From Kryptolebias marmoratus (lineage: Eukaryota; Chordata; Actinopteri; Cyprinodontiformes; Rivulidae): a DNA stretch of 64,000 bases. The notes under the pieces were generated by a model. It saw nothing but the letters and a program-made list of their open reading frames with translations, searched no databases and had not been told where the DNA came from. Numbering within the stretch: position 1 is the stretch's first letter; each line of letters begins with the position of its first letter. A program made the position numbers and the translations under genes. Where the stretch lies: contig NC_051449.1 of assembly GCF_001649575.2 (NCBI RefSeq), positions 12,842,113 through 12,906,112 of the forward strand, given 5' to 3'. This document shows, in pieces, positions 47,291 to 60,484 of this stretch.

Positions 47291-50200
47291 GGGGGTAAAA
47301 AGTCACAACAACACAGACAGGTGCATTCCACAGGTCGAGCTCTGCCGTTGACCTCTCTCTCCCTTTAATTTAACATTTTATCTAACAATTTTTAGTATTT
47401 TCACCCTTTATTTAGTTTGTATTACATTAATGTATATTTTAAAATAATCTGTAAGAGTGAAATGGCATATTTTGCGTCGGGGATGCTCAGTTTTGAGTCG
47501 TTATTCTAACGTTTTTGTATTTATTTCACGTTCAGGCTAGGTCGGTGTTTAGCCACCCTTTTAATTTCAATTAACAAACATACTGTAACACCAGAGGTAT
47601 TCATTGTCGAGTGAGAGCGTGCCATTATCAACTATTTATTCAGCTGACCCTACTGGAAAAATAAGTATCTTGACTCAAGCACTTGAGGGACTAAAGACCA
47701 AACCGGACAGGTGAGTCCACTGTTTTGACTGTTTAGGTGTAAACACATTACTTCATACTTTTCAAGAAGTTGTGAGAAAACTAAACTATTAAAGAGAGCA
47801 AAGTACTAACCACAGTTCTGCTGTCACAATGGGATCTTCTGTAGTGTTTTTTAGAAAACACCTTCAGCACTTTTTTGCAAGCCCGCCGCATTCTCCCCAG
47901 CTCCAACTTTCTGACGTCCAGTTTCCTAGCAATGATCTCCAATAATTCTGAATGTTTACCATAGCAATGACTGCAAAACGTAGTTTCCTGTGTCTAAACT
48001 GCATTTTAATGTTTCATCTCTAAATGTTTTTATTCTTTTAACATTTATCATAACTGCCCACTCTGAACCCCTGAAAGTTATCATTAGGGTTTATAAGTGA
48101 TTTCACAAATAAATAACATTTCAAAAACACACAATGTGTTACAAATAACAACCTAACAACAATGCCTCTGTGCAGGTATTAATCTTTGTTGTGTGATGAT
48201 TTATAACAAATTTAATTGCATTAAAAGTGCAATTTTTAATCTAACCAACGTTTCCTGCTGCTCTGCTGCCCCCTAGGATTATCCCACTGCCAAGCAGAAA
48301 AGTGCTGTTACACTGACTTGTTTAGTTGAAATCATCAACACTTATTATGACAACTGAGCGTTGCTTTAAATAGTTTTGCAGATTTGTGGTATTAATTGTG
48401 TTGGAGACAAATGGACAAAAAAGTAGACCTAGGAGTTACAGTTTTTAGTGACAAAATTCCGATTTCAGTGCAGAAAGGGTGTCAGAGAAGGCTAACATCT
48501 GGCCTTTTAGCTGCAGAGGAGCAACTAATGCTTTAACACATTATAGAGAAAAGATTAAAAAAATGTAATCTGTTTATTAACATGTTTTATTTTGTAAATA
48601 ACTTGTTCTAAGACTTTGCTCGCTGAACGGTAAACAGATTTGTGTTACACACATTAGACAGCCAAATGTACCATAATATCAGGTGGCTTGTTTACTTGTG
48701 CTGTGTTTTGAAACCATATAACGCACTTTAAGTTCCCCCTCACTCCACAAAGTAGTGGGTAAGCTGTTTGTCTGCTGATAGCAACCCCGTTTTGCAGCTG
48801 AAAGATAAACTCCACTCACTGCTGTTGAGTTTCTGACGGTCTGTGTCACAGAAATGCACTGTGACTGAGTTAAATTAATGTCTGTGTAAAGTGATCCTTA
48901 ATTGACTTATTAGATGAATTGTGTTTGTTACATACAGTCATCATCAAGCACATAAATCTACAAAATGATCCTCTTTGAAAGTAAATCATTATAACAGTTG
49001 TTTCTTTCTCTTGGCCCAGTGTCAGACTTCAGATCTCCAGCAGGTGGCGTGTGTTTTACTGTGGCTTTAACAAAATTAGGCCTAATGTAGGGAGGCTTCA
49101 CTTCATGTGCAAGCACATGACATCCTTGATCAGAAAGATGGCAGCATAAAGGGGCACATTTGTAAGCAGAGATGATGGATTTTTTTTTTCTTTTTTCTTT
49201 TGCAAGTGATTACAGAGGCAGAACTTAATACGTAGCTTTAGCTTTTGATTTCAGCTCCTTTCCTCGCTGGTACGTGCTTTGCAAACATGACACCGGCAGG
49301 TCAGGACAAATGCAGCTCCCTTCAGAATCCTGCACTCATCATTTTAGCCAAGCTGCTGTTGACCTGGCGCCAACGCTACAAAACAGGACAAGTAATTTAA
49401 TTTGCCATCACCGCCAACCTTGAGGCAGTGAATGTAGGCTACCGGCATCCCAATAGGGATGTTTGAAGATTATATCCTGGGTGGGTGCTGAGAGAGGGGT
49501 CAGGTTGTTCTGCGTCTCTCACACGCAGTTTCTTTACCTCAAAAAGAATGCAAAGACTGAAGAATATTCTTTATTTTTTGAGAATATCTAATGACGGGTT
49601 ATAGATATACAGTTAAAAGCCTTTGTATTCCAGTATACCCAAATAACATAACAACATAGTGATGGAAGAAATACCATCAATACTTGCCTTTTTTCATTGC
49701 TTGGGATTCTGAAACGGCGAGTAGAATGAAGTGTTTGACCTTCAGCAAAAATGTTCTTATCAAAGTAAAAGAGCAGACTCTATCACAGCAACATGGCCAA
49801 CCTCTGGGTATACTTAGCACGCACACTCGTGGTATACTGTATTAAGTAAGTCAACACATACATAATTCTTTTCAGTTTTAGACAGGAATAAGATATTGTC
49901 TCATTACATCCATGACATGAAGTCCCTAAGAGGAGCTAAAAGGAAGCACGACAGCTGTATAATTTTCTGCCTTTGTTGTGTAAAACACACCATGTAGTTC
50001 TGCTGTCAGTTAGGTTTACCAACTCAGGAAGTGTGTGACAAGAATGTTGCATTTATTCTGTTGCCATTTGTGATGATAAGATTACAGACCTCAGGATTTT
50101 TTTTTTTTTCAAAAGACCTTGCAGGAAGTTTACAAAAGACACACAGTACCTTATTTAAAATAGCTTTGTTATTATGTGACCCTGCAGCCATTTTGTCATT

Positions 50201-51350
50201 CTGACTCATCAGCTCTGCAATTATATCGAAGCGTTTAGATCAAATTCACAAATGATTTGTTACTTTATAAAACATTGCTCCTGTCAGATGGGCAAGACAC
50301 ATCCTTGACCTCATCTCTCATCACGCAGAGCCACCAAATGGACGAGTGTCCTCTTCTAACCGTGGGATGTGATGTGATCTGATTGCAATTACACCCATAA
50401 CTTGTTGCCATATTCATTTGGCATCTTAAATAACCCTGGTGAACATATCTTGGGTCAGGGTTCAGGATTGGTCATAAAATCTAAATTTAATGCTCTGAGA
50501 GACTAGGTTGTTTTGCAGGGCACTGCGGTCGCTGTCTGGCAAAAACACACACTTGACTAACAAGACTGAAAAGCCGAGCGCATGCAGCCTTCGGAGGGAG
50601 ATTCTGCTGCTGAGGCTGCTCGGCGGATTTTTGTGAAACGCTGCAATATTTATCAATAAGATGTCTGAATGGGCTTTTTATTCGGTGCTATGTGCCTTTT
50701 CTTCCAATGTTTCCAATTGAGAGCTTTTTACGTTTCCCAACTATTTGCACAGTCTGTAATGACACAGCTCAAAACCACACCATCACTTAACAGCCTGCAC
50801 TACGACTTAGTAATCATAGGCTTCGCTCATCCCTTCCTCTTTATTCTATTTCTTTATCATTTTTCTGAAATTATCGTGCCTCTGACTCTTTCTATAACCC
50901 CCCCACACCCAAACACACGCTATGTTTAATTAATCTTAATCCTAAACTGAGCAAGACCGGTTCAGTGCAGTTCAAGACTAACGACTGGAGAAAGTGTTTG
51001 TTGATTTTACGGCACAGACTTGTGCTCTGTAGGGGAGCAGACTGTTATTTATGGCTCAAGGCCTCATGTGATTGGCTGCAGAGGGATATAATTATGTGTG
51101 GCACTTATAAGAATTAGACTAGGCTCCATGTTAAGTTGACTGGTTGCTAGGTTACTAAGTGAATGTAATTTTGACAGATTTGCAAAAAACTTTTTCGGTA
51201 CTTACGGTGGGTTCAGTCAACAAAAGTGTAACTCGACATTAGCCATATGTCATAATTATTTAATGTTGTCAGATATCATGCTTAATACTGTGGTACCACT
51301 GTGTTTTTAAGGGTAAAATCGCTTTCGAGACATGAAAAGCATGGGAAGAA

Positions 51351-51352
<2 letters not shown>
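47291..51352. other. Intergenic region upstream of cul3
   Basis: About 4 kb with no supported exon. It is AT-rich and mostly single-copy in appearance. More balanced stretches near 49250-49520 and 50280-50660 could be regulatory, but nothing in the sequence alone proves it. Confidence 0.4.

Positions 51353-51353
<1 letters not shown>

Positions 51354-51416
<63 letters not shown>
51354..51416 (+). repeat. Compound (AT)n-(GT)n microsatellite
   Basis: About 22 TA units run directly into about nine GT units. It is one of several TA tracts in the last 13 kb of the window; at least three of these pass directly into GT repeats. Confidence 0.95.
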
Positions 51417-51500
51417 TGCAGCAAAAAGAACAAAATAAAAATTTCTGAGAATTAGATAGAAGCCATTTCCTCTCTGTAGTTTGGCAATGATCTGATATCA

Positions 51501-51705
51501 ACAAGTGGTCTAGTGGTTAGCGGCGTCATCATACAGAAAGGTGGTTCCTTGTTTAAACGGGGCTTTTTGTGCATGTTCTTGCTGCATGCTTTATATGAGT
51601 TTACTCCAGGTGGTCCAGTTGGTTTGTTCATTGTAGTTTCAAGGCTAAAAAAAGGAAAAAAAGCAGGTTTAAAAATGCATGGATGGATGGATGGATGGAT
51701 GGATG
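51501..51705 (+). repeat. tRNA-derived SINE with (GGAT)n tail
   Basis: AGTGGTCTAGTGGTTAGCGG at about 51504 resembles a tRNA A-box head. GGTGGTTCCTTG about 35 bases later occupies the B-box position. A middle part with TGCATGTTCTTGCTGCATGC and TACTCCAGGTGG follows, and resembles the 3' domain of common fish SINE/LINE families. It ends in seven GGAT units at 51678-51705, a usual tail for these elements. Confidence 0.6.
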
Positions 51706-51934
51706 AAATTAGCAGAAGCAGTTGATGGCAAACTGAACAGGATGGGTCCTGAGTAGCTTTTTAAAAATAGACTTATGTGAATTTACTTGATTGTATGTTG
51801 TGGCTATTACAGCTTATCCTTCATATAAATTGTAAAATGAATAAATAAATTTGATGCTGCTATGTTTAAAAAAAGGGGAAAATGCAATTGTCAGTCAGGG
51901 TAAAAAACAGGAACTGACTTTTCCATGACAAAGA

Positions 51935-52323
51935 AGATACAGTATTTCTACACTAAAACGGTTAACAGAAATGTGTTCAAAGTGCTGCCCATTGTGTTGG
52001 ATGGGCAGCACTTTGAACACATTTTATAATCGGTGAGAAACTTGTAAATAACTCATGAAAGAATAAAGTTATGTTAAAACCAAGCACACCATTGTTTTTC
52101 TTGTGAAATTCCCAATAAGTTTGATGTGTCACACAACCCTCCTCCTATTGAAAAAACAAAAGTTGGATCCAAAATGGCCGACCTCAAAATGGTCACCACC
52201 AATCTTGAAAAGTTTCCCCCCTCCCATATACTAATGTGCCACAAACAGGAAGTTAATATCACCAACCATTCCCCTTTTATTAAGGTGTATCCATATAAAC
52301 GGCCCACCCTGTATTCAGGGTGG
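51935..52323 (-). mobile_element. Truncated DNA transposon end with fold-back
   Basis: Read on the minus strand, the segment begins at the GGGTGG terminus and runs through GGTGTATCC-like terminal sequence, AATGGTTGGTGATATTAACT, AAGTTTGATGTGTCACAC complements and AAAATGTGTTCAAAGTGCTG. This resembles one end of a dispersed fish DNA transposon. No transposase frame remains. At its inner end is a perfect 24-bp inverted repeat (51969-51992 and 52001-52024, 8-bp loop), and at its outer end an 8-bp hairpin (52304-52323). Confidence 0.6.
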
Positions 52324-53576
52324 TCCGACGGGGGACCTTGAAAAGCCTAATGGGATTATGCCAGTCTGAATGGGTCTTTGCTGGCGGTGGGTTCTGTACA
52401 CATGCAGCAAAACGACAGAATTTTCCTGCCCTCCTATTGGTGGTGAGAAGATGATACTTCAGCTCTCAGCACCGTGACTAATCCTGTTCTGTATTCCATC
52501 CCATGACATACGTGATCCCTGCCTTTAATAATGCATGTGCAGTCAGATCGCTGCTAGAAAACACTGGGATGTGAGGGGAATTCGGCCTCAATGAGTAATC
52601 CTCATCCAATCCATTTATTTTGAACTCTTGGGCCGCCGCAGTAATGGATAGTGATGTGTCTGTTATTTTCAAGAGTTTACAGACAGTCGGTGTTACTTTG
52701 ACGTGTCTTTTCTTACGTGTCAGGCACACTGCGACAGATCCAGCTAATTTCCCCTCCTTTTGCATGTCAGGATGAATAAATCACTTCATGTTTTTTGTCA
52801 GTGTCAATGCAGTTTGTTTCTGTCTGATAAACTACCCAAATAAACCTTAAATTAAAGAAAAAAGGCTTATACTATCTAGGAAAGGGAAATTCTCTGTAGT
52901 TGGAACTGTGTCAGAGCCATGGTTTTACGTTCTACTTTATCTCTTTATCACATAAAACTCAGTCAGGTCACCTCTAAGCCCGCAGCTTCTAGCTTCAGTG
53001 AAGGCTGGTGTTATTAAAGGTTATATGACACCGCGTCAATGCCTGACTGAGTGGATAGTTTAAGTATAGACTCTTAGTCTTCTCTTCTCACCTAATTACT
53101 GGTGTGATTTTAATGCAAGTCACTGTGATACTGGCCAGTGGACCCCGGTGTCTGGGTCTGTTACAGAACTACGGATCATCTGACTACAGTGTTAAGATAA
53201 GACAGCTATAACGGTTTCCAAACTGGATAGTGATGTAAACTTATAGGGGGATGACTTACATGGGGTAATTAGGATTTATCCATAGCTCCAAGTTGTGCTG
53301 TGACTTTTAAAGTTGCGCAATAATCTAAATGGCACATCCATAAACACGCTTTTCATTGTCCCTCCCCTGCGTCTCTCTCGGGGTCTCTGTTTCTCCTCGC
53401 CGTCATAGCGGAGTTGGAAATGCAGTAGAGCTACTCGCAGACTGCAGTGTCCAAGGAGTCTTAAAAAGGCAAGGAGGTGCACTCTGGTTCCTGGCAGCTT
53501 GTGGAGCAGCGGAGGCTAAATTAGGCCTGATTTCATTGACATCCAGTCCCTCGGGTCACTGCAGCCTTTCGGCCTA
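52324..53576. other. Intergenic, possible regulatory sequence
   Basis: No supported exon. The 95-codon minus-strand frame at 52478-52765 has no recognisable family. The stretch 52430-52770 is compositionally balanced with homeodomain-type cores such as TAATCC and TAATGG. It might be a conserved non-coding element, but this is unproven. Confidence 0.3.
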
Positions 53577-53628
53577 GAGCAGCGGAGGCCACTGATGCTT
53601 CGTCAGAGCTTTTCTTGACACTGCCGCG
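53577..53628 (+). other. Possible non-coding first exon
   Basis: A GC-richer stretch ends in a strong donor, GCCGCG|GTAAGTG, at 53628. It could splice to the acceptor at 54717. The 5' limit is a guess and no promoter element stands out. Confidence 0.25.
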
Positions 53629-53731
53629 GTAAGTGAAAGTGGCACATCTCCAAAGACTGAAATGTTCTAAGCAAACAGAACAGAAATGCAAGTTAAAGGC
53701 TTGGTAATGCTCCCCTCAAATCTCAGTTGGT

Positions 53732-53950
53732 GCCGTTCTTTGTGGAGTTTGCTCGTTCTCCCCAGGCGTGTGTGGGTTTTCTCTGAGCACTCCAGTTTCC
53801 TCCCACAGTACAGAACACGCACGCTAGATTAACTGATTCTAGCGTCTGAGATTCTAAATTAACTCAAGGTTTTGTTAGTGTTTGGTTGTTTGTCCTGTGT
53901 GTCCTTGTGTTGGCCCTGTGATGGACTGTATGTCCCTGTGACTCTAAATG
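53732..53950 (+). repeat. SINE/LINE 3' domain common in fish
   Basis: GTGGAGTTTGCTCGTTCTCC, then GTGTGTGGGTTTTCTC, CTCCAGTTTCCTCCCACAGT and GGCCCTGTGATGGACTG occur in the order found in a very widespread teleost repeat 3' region. The copy is diverged and lacks a promoter head, so it is a 5'-truncated insertion. Confidence 0.75.
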
Positions 53951-54717
53951 TTGTCAGTCGTGTGTCGAAAACTGTGTGAGTGTTTTAATTTAATGTAGGC
54001 ATCTTGCAACAGTCGTTAAATAACTTTTTAGTGCAGACTATGCAACCCTACTTTGAGGAGCACAGTGTGTCACCAAGTTTAGACGAAAGCTGCAAATGTA
54101 GGGCATGGCAATTTATCTAAAGTTATTTTGCAATAATATTAGGATTCTGAACTCAAACTGGGAAAAGCCCAAAGTCGCACTCTGCCAGCCTGAGCAACAT
54201 TTGGTCCAGCTTCAGCCAGAATGACCAAGAGAACCTTTGCTTTGCAAGAAACGTAAAACTATTTTTGCTTTTTGGAAATATTTTTCTTTGTTTTGAAGAG
54301 ACTAATAATGAATGACTACAATTAAAAAACCTTTTTTTTTTTGTACCCATAAGGAAAGTTGTCTGCATGCTTCCAGGTTTTGGAATCAGTTCCATCTATA
54401 ATAGATCATTCATAACAGTACTCTCTGCTGTCAGGCTTTAGTAATATGATTTCAGTATTTACCAAAATAATTATGTGTGTGTTATTATTTATGTGAAATT
54501 CAAATTTATTAGGAGAGAAGCTACTCTAATTTGTGCAGTATTAAATGATATTAAAACACACTGAGCCGTAGCTCAGAACATCCATCCCTCTGTTTGTTGT
54601 TTAGTGGTGTACGTTGCTGATGAGCAGCTTGTTGTCTCCCTCTCACTCCCCTCTGTGTTTTGCCTTTTGCCGTGCTGTCCTGTGTGATTGACCGTGTCTC
54701 TTTCTCTGTGCTGTCAG

Positions 54718-54873
54718 TCGGAGACAGGTGCTGAGTGCTGCTGAGTGTTGCAGCGTGTGTGGGCCCCAGAGGCCTGCTTCAACATTCCACTGATAGTTTG
54801 ATAGACATAGTTTTTTGTTTTTTTTTTGGGGGGGGACAAATGCTGCACCAGTCCTCTCAGAAGAACCGCAAGG
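54718..54873 (+). other. Candidate 5' coding exon of an unidentified gene
   Basis: A good pyrimidine tract and acceptor (CTGTGCTGTCAG, ending 54717) and a strong donor (AAGG|GTAAGT after 54873) bound a 156-bp exon. An ATG at 54840 opens a frame, MLHQSSQKNRK, that runs into the donor one base into the next codon. The start context is weak at -3. I do not recognise the peptide. It could be the start of a plus-strand gene that continues beyond the window, or a chance pairing of sites. Confidence 0.3.
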
Positions 54874-55258
54874 GTAAGTTATGTCCAGTGATGTTTGTGT
54901 GTGTGTGTGTGTGCGTGGTGGAGGGTTGAGATGCTCTATGCATACACCCCCACCCCCCTTCGTGCTTCCTTATTTACCATGTTGTTTTACTGCTGATCTC
55001 TCAGGCTACAACTGGCTCCAATATCAAATAATCTTCCTCTTTTCCCATACTCTCAGGAGCACATACTCACAGGAGCACTTGTAAAACTACACACCTGTCT
55101 ATGTACACAAACTCTAAGAGACCTAGTGCTTAGGTGTGCAGGGACAATCAGATACAGTTGCTCAAATGTAAAGTTTTCAGTAACATTTTAACTGTATTTT
55201 TATTTGTTTACAGTTATTTATATATGCGTTAAGACTAAGATGGACTGAATTCTATTCT

Positions 55259-56130
55259 TGCAGGACCATGCACAACTCTTATGTTTAATTATTTGCTTCC
55301 AAGGAGCAAGACCCTTTTTGTAATCGTTTTAAAATGATCAAAACAATAGTTCTTTAGGCTTTCTGAAGGTCTTTTAAAGTTTTCTTTTGGACTTTGGCTG
55401 CTTTTTCACTCATTTGCAACACTCTATTTTCAGAGAAGTGTTTTCTTGTTTGTTTTTTTTTGTCAGGCTGTTTAAGTCTGATCTAAAAATTATCTGGGGA
55501 TAAATAAGCTCCCTAAGGCAAGTAATGAACCAGTGTTGTGTTGCCAGATAATAGACAATTTAGCAAATAACAGATTTTAAACTGAATGTCTAAGCTGTTT
55601 TATCCCATCAACCTGTCACAAAAGCCTAATTTATTCCCATTTCTTTAGTTGAATTAAAGAAAAACAAACAAATATAACAAAGTTTCCCATATTAATTGTA
55701 CTTTAGCACCAACAAGACGATTCCCGAAACGATATTAGCTAAAAGAAAATGTTCTTACGGTAGATAATCAACTGAAGGATGATTAATCTCTCTGGTCTGT
55801 GAGGTTTTTTTTATTTAACTTTAAGACAATGTACATCTACTGTAGACAGTTTACTATACCACTTCTTTTGTCTTCCACTTTCTTCATTTGTTCAAAGCTC
55901 ACACTGCACAATATGCTGATATGGTCAGGTATAAGTGGGAAAAAAAAGCAGTCAAAGTTCAAAGAAAAACTTTGAAGTATCTTCAGAAAAGGTCAAGAAT
56001 ATTTATCAAACGCACTTTGAAAGATTATAAGAAAGTCTGACTCCTTGGAGGCAAAATATAAAGAAATAAAGTGTAGTTTCAAACATCTGTACGATAGTGT
56101 AGATATTAGTCTTTTCTTTTTGTACAGCAC
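55259..56130. mobile_element. Non-autonomous fold-back DNA element, copy B
   Basis: A second, longer copy of the element at 58-730. It begins with TGCAGGACCATGCA and carries TTTGCTTCCAAGGAGCAAGA at about 55293. The complementary GACTCCTTGGAGGCAAA is at about 56039-56055. The internal region has no transposase frame. Arm similarity between the two copies is high, and the middle parts differ in length and sequence. Confidence 0.5.
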
Positions 56131-57270
56131 CACCTATAACTTTGACCAGTTCAGTTACTTTATAATTTAAATGTACATTCTAACTATGTAGTCAAAAGTT
56201 GAACATTACTGCTTAGAGAAATGCATTTAATTAACAGTTTAACAGTTGAGAACATGATAGCACAGCGTGCGTGCACAGAGTTGTGCAAAGGGAGGAAAAG
56301 AGGAAGTTATGAAAAGGGGATCCTGAGAGAGGCGGGGAAAAGAAACAAGGTGACCATATTTGGCATAAGTACATAATGCAAGCAGAAGATGCAAATGTGA
56401 TAACGAGTGGTTGTCATGGAGACTTGTTGTTCCGCAGTGATGGTTTGCTGTAAACCTGACCACATTTGCGGTATGGCCGTTGCTAAGCAGAAGGTGCTAT
56501 TATGAGAGTGTGAGAGAGTAGAGCGAGAGAAGTCGAGGAAGACAGAAATGAAGATGTCAGTTCATCCCACAATGCATTGCATCAGCATGACCTGTGTTGA
56601 AGCGGCTTTGTCTGTCCCAGTGGCACGTCAGCGATAGACAGACAAACAGGTAAACCTTCTGTCTGTGTAATTTATATATGTATATATGTAAAGGATTTGT
56701 GTCTGTAGGTCATATTATCAGTGTTTTAACTGCTTCTTAAAATACTGTAACTGAGTGAAGTTATCGAACAAAGATAGAAAGTTTCTTTGCTCGATGAGCC
56801 AAAGTTGCCGTTTGCTCAAATTTGTCCTTTTTTCAATGTAAGAGGAAGTGGTATTTTGCAATGACAGGAGAGTATAATGAGCCAGTTTGTCTGTGGGCTA
56901 CATTTAGACAGAAAAGTATATTAAGAGGCCGATGTAAAGGTGTTTCCACTTGCTTTTATTTTGTTTCCAAGATGAGCCAAGCCTCAAGCTCGACTGGTGC
57001 TTTCATTTACACAGCGGTGTCAGATGGGGATAAGACACCGTGCCATTTCCTTCCTCTGTGTTTCAGCCTTGACAACGTGAATTGCACCTGCTTCCCTGCA
57101 CTGTGTATCAAAATTACAGAAAAAAAAAGGTTAAGAGAAAACCACAAAGCATGCAACAGGCAAATGTGAGTGCAAATCTGCAGAAGACAAAGAGGCTTTG
57201 TTTAACTTGTAACTTGTTTAAGTGAACAGGAAAATAACCAATTTCTGCTTTGTGGTAGAAATTGTCTTAA

Positions 57271-57312
<42 letters not shown>

Positions 57313-60215
57313 TGTATATATTAGAAGTGGTCAATTTGAATGCAACTACAGACTGTTTATCTTTTCTTTTTCTTTTTTTTTTTTTCAAAAATGATGCCCA
57401 TTTGAAATTATTGCTGTAATGGAGCTTAATGTGAGCGTAATGCGTGCTTGGAGACGTAGTGATAAATGAGCCTTCGGGTTTTGGCGCACAAAAGCTCTTG
57501 GACGTTTCCTCAGAGAAGTGAGAGTTCACATCTGCCAGCCAATGTCATTTACAGAGGGCTGGGAAATAGCAAAGCAGTGACATGATATGGAGGGGTCGGA
57601 TGGAAAGTTGAGTTTATTAAGGATCAGGACATAAGGCAGAGGAGGTAGGAGGAGAATTTTGACCTTTAGGGTGATAAGATTTGACTGAGACAAATGAATT
57701 ATATGTAAAAAAAGAGAAGCTTTTTGAAATTTTCTATGAAATCAACATTGTAATCAACTTTTGGATTCAATTTTATCAGTGCAATTAAAAAATACATAAG
57801 TAAAAAACAAGACAAAACAAAGTCAAGGCAGCAAAGATAATTCTTCATAAAGCATCTTGATGCTGGGTTTGATTAAACTAGAGTTACTTTCCCTCCCTCA
57901 GTAAATGTCCCTCCAGATTCACAATCAAAATGTTACAAATGTTTTTACAGGTTAGGTTGCCCCCATTGTGGTTATTTCACTTTTCTTTTTGTGAAAACGT
58001 GCTGGAATTCCCCTTTAGTATATCACTTACACACTTCTTCCTGTTTTTGGTCGGTCGGTTGATCGTTTGGATGCGTGTGAACGCTTTGCTCAGTTAGTGA
58101 GTTCATTTGCGTTGCTCCTTGCTTCTCTTTTACACATTCGTCGCCTCTTTGACCTCCACGGCACTCTTCTGTCTGTGAGATACAAGACGGGTCGAGCAGA
58201 AGGCACGTGGCCGAACATGAATAGGGAAAAGTTGAACGACGCGCGCGTTGTGTTTTTTGAAGAAGTTGTTTGCAGAATGAAACCTGAAAGTGTTGACTGT
58301 AAAAACTAAATTGCAAGTATTTTGCAAACTGAAGCTTTGACTCAGCTGGAAGACCTGTATTTGCACTAAAGGGAAATTCTTACAGTACGTTATTAGAAGC
58401 AGACATTCAGGAGTTTCAAGAGAAAGGTCAACTGTGAATGTGCAATTTAATCATTATGACAAGTTAATGAAAGTCATAACGTACAGAATGACCCCAAAAA
58501 CAGTGCACTAAAAAAATAAACATGAATAAAGTACTGTGGCAGAGTAAAAAAACAAAAAACAGAAACAGTGCCGAACTCTCAGCTGCACTAGAAAAGGGGA
58601 AATTCCACGTCAGTGTCTGAGCTTCACAGAGACCACCAATCTCTGGAGGTAAAACTGTCTAATATTAAGCTTGATCAATATCAGTCACCATTAATCTTTA
58701 TTACGTGTCAACGAAATGCTCCCTTTGCTGTCAAACAGTAAGTTCCGCTAATTTAAAACATGTCGTATACGTCCTTCTGCAGGGCTGCTTCCATGGTTTA
58801 AAACCGTTCTTTCCACCATTAATGACAAGCCGTCGAAAATACTTAATGACGTGCACAGTAACAATTTTTAATATAATTCAAATCAGAAGCTATTTTTGGG
58901 CTCCCTCAGCGTGCAGGCACATTTCACCAAGATGTTTGGTAGCATCGGCGCTCCAGCTGACTCATCCACAAATCAACACCCCGGGTTTAGGGGGGGTTGC
59001 TGTGTAAATTAGAGATGACTTATCACCAGCTTTGTATTAAACAGAACTATGCAGCAGGGGAAACTACTCCATAAAACACAGACATATGAGGCGTGACATT
59101 TTTGTTTTTCAAAAGGCAATGAGAATTTTATCAGCTGTGTGTTTAAACTAATGAGTAAGTATGCATATGTTATACTGATGTCAGTTCTCAGGAGGACCAT
59201 GATAACCCTAACTGCTTGAACAGAAGGCAACTGAACTTCCTGTCTTGGTTTTTAATACATTTTGCTGCTCATTTAAAAAGGTCTGTTCTGCTCTAAGTGA
59301 CTATAGATAGAGATGATTAGATGCGGCTATGAAACATGTGACTACAACATCTGACATTCTGAAGGTGTGTGTTTTAAACTCAGATCGACCTAAATGACCC
59401 GAACAATGGATGATTGGGTCCGAGGCGCACATGTGACTTTAATGACTCAGAGTGTGCTCGTCACAACTGCAGTCAAGTGACCGGTGCTAGCATTATGAAA
59501 AACATTTAGGACGATATATTGCAAAACTTGATTTGAATTCTCTTCATGACCACATGTGAAATGAGTTCTAGACAATTTTCCTGGTCAGAAACAAAAACCC
59601 CTCTCACAGCTGAAAATGTGTAAGGATTCCTCAGATGCCAATTCCACTATCTCCTGAGCTACCGGATATTGCAGCATCAGGTCTAAATCTGATTTTTAGA
59701 GGCTCCTTTAGCCTCTCAGACTTTCCCCCGACAGCAAGGGTCGAGGCACCGAAAGCCTTGTGTCAACAGCAACACAGGAGAGTTGGTATCTGCTGTTGCT
59801 TTTGTATTTCCTTATTCAGACTTTTTGTACTGTAATGTGCTTCTGAAACGCAACAAATTGTGCTGATTTGCATCTTTTGTAGTGGTCATGAGTATTTATT
59901 TCTTTTATACTCCATTGAATTATTATAAATATTACAGTAGTGGTGGTTTGATGCTGGTACAAAGTGAAGAAGAGCGGCTGTGAGGCTGAGCTGAAGGCTG
60001 CATGCCACAGCAGAAAAGCAGCATGAAGGGGAGAGAATGGAGCCGGACAGAAGCCAGACCTAATCTGACACACACTCCCTGCAAATCTTTCCATAGTTTC
60101 CTCCACAACCCTTCATCTGTTCATTCTTTCCAACTGCCATTTTCCTCCTCGCCGTTTTAGGACCCTTCTTTCACATGTTTCAGTCTGACTTCTTTCTGTT
60201 TGTATCCAACTTCAT

Positions 60216-60219
<4 letters not shown>
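56131..60219. other. Intergenic or intronic, no gene seen
   Basis: About 4 kb without a supported exon. The open frame at 56822-57169 has no family resemblance. A pure (TA)n tract lies at 57274-57311. If the candidate exons at 54.7 and 61.07 kb belong to one gene, this is an intron. Confidence 0.35.
57274..57311 (+). repeat. (TA)n microsatellite
   Basis: About 19 uninterrupted TA units in AT-rich sequence, followed by ACTGTATATA. Confidence 0.95.
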
Positions 60220-60266
<47 letters not shown>

Positions 60267-60281
60267 GGTGTGTGTGTGTGT
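60220..60281 (+). repeat. Compound (TA)n-(TG)n microsatellite
   Basis: About 16 TA units followed by TG units with one interruption (GGG). It lies about 200 bp upstream of the orphan 5' exon candidate. Confidence 0.95.
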
Positions 60282-60484
60282 ATAAATATATACATATATG
60301 TATTATTTCAGTGTTTTGTCACTGTGCATGGTTTCTCTTCTTTGTATGTTTATCTTGTTACTTCTTACTTCCTGTTGTGTTTTCCCAGTCATTTTATTCC
60401 TGCCCCTTTCCACTTCATTTTTAGCTACAGTGGAAAGGCAGGGGCAGTTCTGCTGTAACTGAGCTCATACTTCCTGGTGTTGTT

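Noticed and set aside
52478..52765. 95-codon minus-strand frame
   Set aside because: No recognisable family. The nucleotide composition looks more like a possible regulatory stretch than coding sequence.
56822..57169. 115-codon plus-strand frame
   Set aside because: No domain, signal or conservation cue, and no plausible splice or promoter context was identified.
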